7,084 nt of DNA from positions 41,196-48,279 of the forward strand of contig CP070644.1 in assembly GCA_020354155.1 (NCBI GenBank), read 5' to 3'. Position numbers and translations under genes: made by a program. Numbering within the stretch: the first letter of the stretch is position 1; the number at the start of each line of letters is the position of its first letter. The notes under the pieces are model-generated. The model made no database searches, was not told where the DNA came from, and saw only the letters and a list, made by a program, of their open reading frames with translations. Source of the stretch: Nitrospiraceae bacterium (GTDB lineage Bacteria > Nitrospirota > Thermodesulfovibrionia > UBA6902). This document shows positions 5,770-7,084 of this stretch, piece by piece.

Positions 5770-6064
5770 TGCCATTGATTGTTTTTTACTACCACTTTGG
5801 TTGCCTGTCTACTAAAAAATAATAATTTAGCTATTAGGAATTATTATTCATACTTTCTTTGGTTACACCTTCCTTCTGTTCATGTAATTTATTCCTATTA
5901 AAAGAATACTACAATATCAGTCATCCCGCTGTTACACGTTTGATCGATATTCTGAATAAAATTTTAATATAACCATTGAGATATGATTAGTAACAGTGAA
6001 ATATTCTTTTTAAATTCCATAAATTATTTTTTCATCATTAATGCCTTTGAAATACTTGAACTGG

Positions 6065-6114
6065 ATTCCCGCCAGAGTTTACCCCTTATTTGATAAGGGA
6101 CGGTGAACGGGAAT
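6065..6114. repeat. Nested palindromic element
   Basis: The outer arms ATTCCCG (6065-6071) and CGGGAAT (6108-6114) are perfect complements. Inside them CCCTTAT (6083-6089) and ATAAGGG (6093-6099) form a 7-pair stem with a TTG loop, and GTTTA (6077-6081) can pair with TGAAC (6104-6108), although base 6108 is then shared with the outer arm. Palindromes built on ATTCCCG/CGGGAAT occur as dispersed intergenic repeats in many bacteria, and this may be one copy. It could also protect or terminate transcripts. Confidence 0.6.
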
Positions 6115-6151
6115 AAGCCGGTAGACATAACGCGGACGGGGCCTGATTTAT

Positions 6152-6181
6152 AAAAATTTCCGGATTCCAGCGGATGGAATC
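6152..6181 (-). terminator. Possible intrinsic terminator of greB (weak)
   Basis: Reading on the minus strand, GATTCC and GGAATC (6176-6181 and 6163-6168) form a 6-pair stem with a 7-base loop. TTTTT (6152-6156) follows after 6 bases. The stem is short and the U-tract is offset, so termination would be inefficient. It lies about 55 bases after the greB stop, in the right place. Confidence 0.3.
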
Positions 6182-6233
6182 ATGGGTATTGTCTGGTCTA
6201 CATTTTTCAGAAATATCTGTTCTGCGGAGAAAA

Positions 6234-6728
6234 TCAGTACCTGATGGCCGTTATAACAAATGCTCCTGTCCCATTCGGTCTCTTCACTACAACATCATCA
6301 TCTTCCGACCTGCCTAACACAGCCTTTGCCATTGGTGAATCAATACTGATGCAGTTCTTCTCTGGATTTATCTCATCAGGTCCTACGATGCGGTATTCGA
6401 AGCTATTGCCCTCGTCGTCCTCGATCTCGACCCATGCCCCGAAGAATACCTTTGAGGTATCTGCCGGTATTTTGTCCACTACAGTCAATTCATTCAGCCT
6501 CCTCTGGAGAAAACGCATTCGGGAATCGATCTCCCGCAACAGCTTTTTGCCATATATATACTCCGCGTTCTCGGAGCGATCGCCCATGGCAGCGGCCTCA
6601 GCAACTGCCTGGACTATTTTCGGACGCCGGGTCTTCCAGAGATAGGCGAGCTCTTCCTTTAATTTCTTGTGTCCTTCAGGTGTAATGTAGTTCGAGACCC
6701 TGCTTTTCTTCTGTATTGGCTTTCGCAT
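6234..6728 (-). CDS. greB: Transcription elongation factor GreB
   Basis: Gre factors enter the RNA polymerase secondary channel and stimulate cleavage of backtracked RNA, rescuing stalled complexes. The protein has 164 residues against 158 in E. coli GreB. The N-terminal coiled coil spans about residues 16-87 and includes the tip GDRSENAEY, with Asp50 and Glu53 as the catalytic acidic pair, followed by GKKLLREIDSRMRFLQRRL. The C-terminal FKBP-like domain contains FFGAWVEIEDDEG, RIVGPDEI and ISIDSPMAKAVLG. KVFFGAWVEIE and the LREIDxRxRxL segment identify GreB rather than GreA. Compared with E. coli GreB there is an N-terminal extension of about 8 mostly basic residues. The ATG at 6728 has no Shine-Dalgarno site; TATACT ends 5 bases before it and TAGACC lies 17 bases further up. 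The stop is TGA. It appears to be a single-gene unit, divergent from the ORF6N gene. Confidence 0.94.
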   Translation of the reverse strand: MRKPIQKKSRVSNYITPEGHKKLKEELAYLWKTRRPKIVQAVAEAAAMGDRSENAEYIYGKKLLREIDSRMRFLQRRLNELTVVDKIPADTSKVFFGAWVEIEDDEGNSFEYRIVGPDEINPEKNCISIDSPMAKAVLGRSEDDDVVVKRPNGTGAFVITAIRY

Positions 6729-6733
6729 GATTC

Positions 6734-6762
6734 AGTATAAAGATTTGGAAGTATGAGGTCTA
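6734..6762 (-). promoter_or_regulatory. greB promoter with leaderless geometry
   Basis: TATACT (6734-6739) is 5/6 to the -10 consensus and TAGACC (6757-6762) is 4/6 to the -35, with the ideal 17-base spacer. The -10 ends 5 bases before the ATG, so transcription should begin at about the start codon. An inverted repeat AGGTC-TAC-GACCT (6756-6768) covers the -35 and could be an operator. Confidence 0.6.
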
Positions 6763-6930
6763 CGACCTTAATAAATCAACTTGCCATGTAAAGACTGCTA
6801 AATCAGTTTCTCATCCGTCATTCAAGCAAAATCATGAATCCAGAACATGCGATAGACCGTTTAGATAATTGTATCAATAAAAAGGGCTTGGCCTATTTCG
6901 CAGTTATAATTTATGTGGTATACTTCGGTC

Positions 6931-6957
6931 ATTACCAGTGGGGGCACTTGCCGTAAT
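6931..6957. repeat. Hairpin-forming sequence before the ORF6N gene
   Basis: ATTAC (6931-6935) pairs with GTAAT (6953-6957), enclosing AGTG (6937-6940) paired with CACT (6945-6948) around GGGG. It ends 32 bases before the ATG and could act in the mRNA leader or as a protein site. A TATAAT at 6905-6910 lies upstream on the plus strand, but without a good -35. Confidence 0.4.
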
Positions 6958-6989
6958 CCAAGGCATTCTTATTAATTCAGGGGAAAGGT

Positions 6990-7084
6990 ATGAAAGAAGT
7001 CATTCCTATAGAACTGGTTCAGGAAAAGATATACCTTATTCGCAGACAAAAGGTAATGTTAGACAAGGACCTTGCCGAGCTATA
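6990..7084 (+). CDS. ORF6N-domain protein, N-terminal 31 codons (runs off the window)
   Basis: The partial product begins MKEVIPIELVQEKIYLIR and continues to VMLDKDLAEL. The string KVMLDKDLAELY is the hallmark start of the ORF6N domain, found in phage antirepressor-like proteins and in many bacterial chromosomal proteins of unknown role; DNA binding is presumed for the family. The ATG is supported by AGGGGA (6979-6984) 5 bases upstream and by the typical N-terminus of the family. It is the only gene on the plus strand and diverges from greB, with a 261-base gap (6729-6989) holding the greB promoter and a hairpin. It may mark the edge of an accessory region, but no integrase or other phage gene is visible. 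Confidence 0.87.
   Translation, partial: MKEVIPIELVQEKIYLIRRQKVMLDKDLAEL

Larger units (their letters stand above)
5770..6233. other. Gene-free stretch between greB and the pilZ pair
   Basis: I see no coding region here. From 5770 to about 6060 the DNA is AT-rich and without evident structure. From 6061 to 6181 the composition shifts and two palindromic elements occur (6065-6114 and 6163-6181). The right end also contains CAGA-AATA-TCTG (6209-6220), a minor 4-base inverted repeat. Confidence 0.6.

Noticed and set aside
6936..6952. A second sigma-54 promoter before the ORF6N gene (GGCAC next to TTGCC).
   Set aside because: GGCAC and TTGCC are directly adjacent, without the 5-base gap required between the -24 and -12 elements.

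Overview
The window looks like chromosomal DNA from an anaerobic or facultative bacterium. The Tat-exported, HybO-like [NiFe] hydrogenase, a textbook sigma-54 promoter, PilZ proteins and an ORF6N gene would fit Nitrospirota or a deltaproteobacterial lineage, but nothing here settles the taxonomy. Base composition is mixed. Hand counts over 60-base stretches give about 43% GC in recN (1801-1860) and 50% in greB (6421-6480), against about 28-32% around the PilZ pair (5101-5160, 5761-5820, 5881-5940).

All full-length genes lie on the minus strand, so transcription runs from high to low coordinates. From right to left: at the right edge the start of an ORF6N-domain gene (6990-7084) on the plus strand, divergent from greB (6234-6728); a 480-base gene-free stretch with nested palindromes; two overlapping PilZ-domain genes (5363-5752, 5049-5369) in AT-rich DNA; an RluA-type pseudouridine synthase (4026-4892); a TfoX N-terminal-domain protein (3565-3912); recN (1518-3212); and a [NiFe]-hydrogenase operon with the small subunit (154-1248) and the first 42 codons of the large subunit (1-126).

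Functionally this is a chain of mostly independent units: transcript rescue (GreB), c-di-GMP response (PilZ), RNA modification (RluA family), DNA repair or uptake (RecN, TfoX-like) and hydrogen metabolism. The hydrogenase is the clearest operon. It has its own perfect -24/-12 promoter, a leader of about 127 bases and strong Shine-Dalgarno sites for both subunits.

The most interesting signals are regulatory. (1) recN and the TfoX-like gene share a 34-base block directly before the ATG (29/34 identical), suggesting co-regulation of a repair gene and a competence-family gene. (2) In recN, tfoX-like and greB a -10 hexamer sits exactly 5 bases before the ATG with no usable Shine-Dalgarno site, as expected for leaderless mRNAs; rluA and the first pilZ come close. 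(3) The hydrogenase small subunit carries Asp in place of the second Cys of the proximal-cluster CxxC motif. I found no CRISPR array, tRNA, rRNA or complete insertion sequence.
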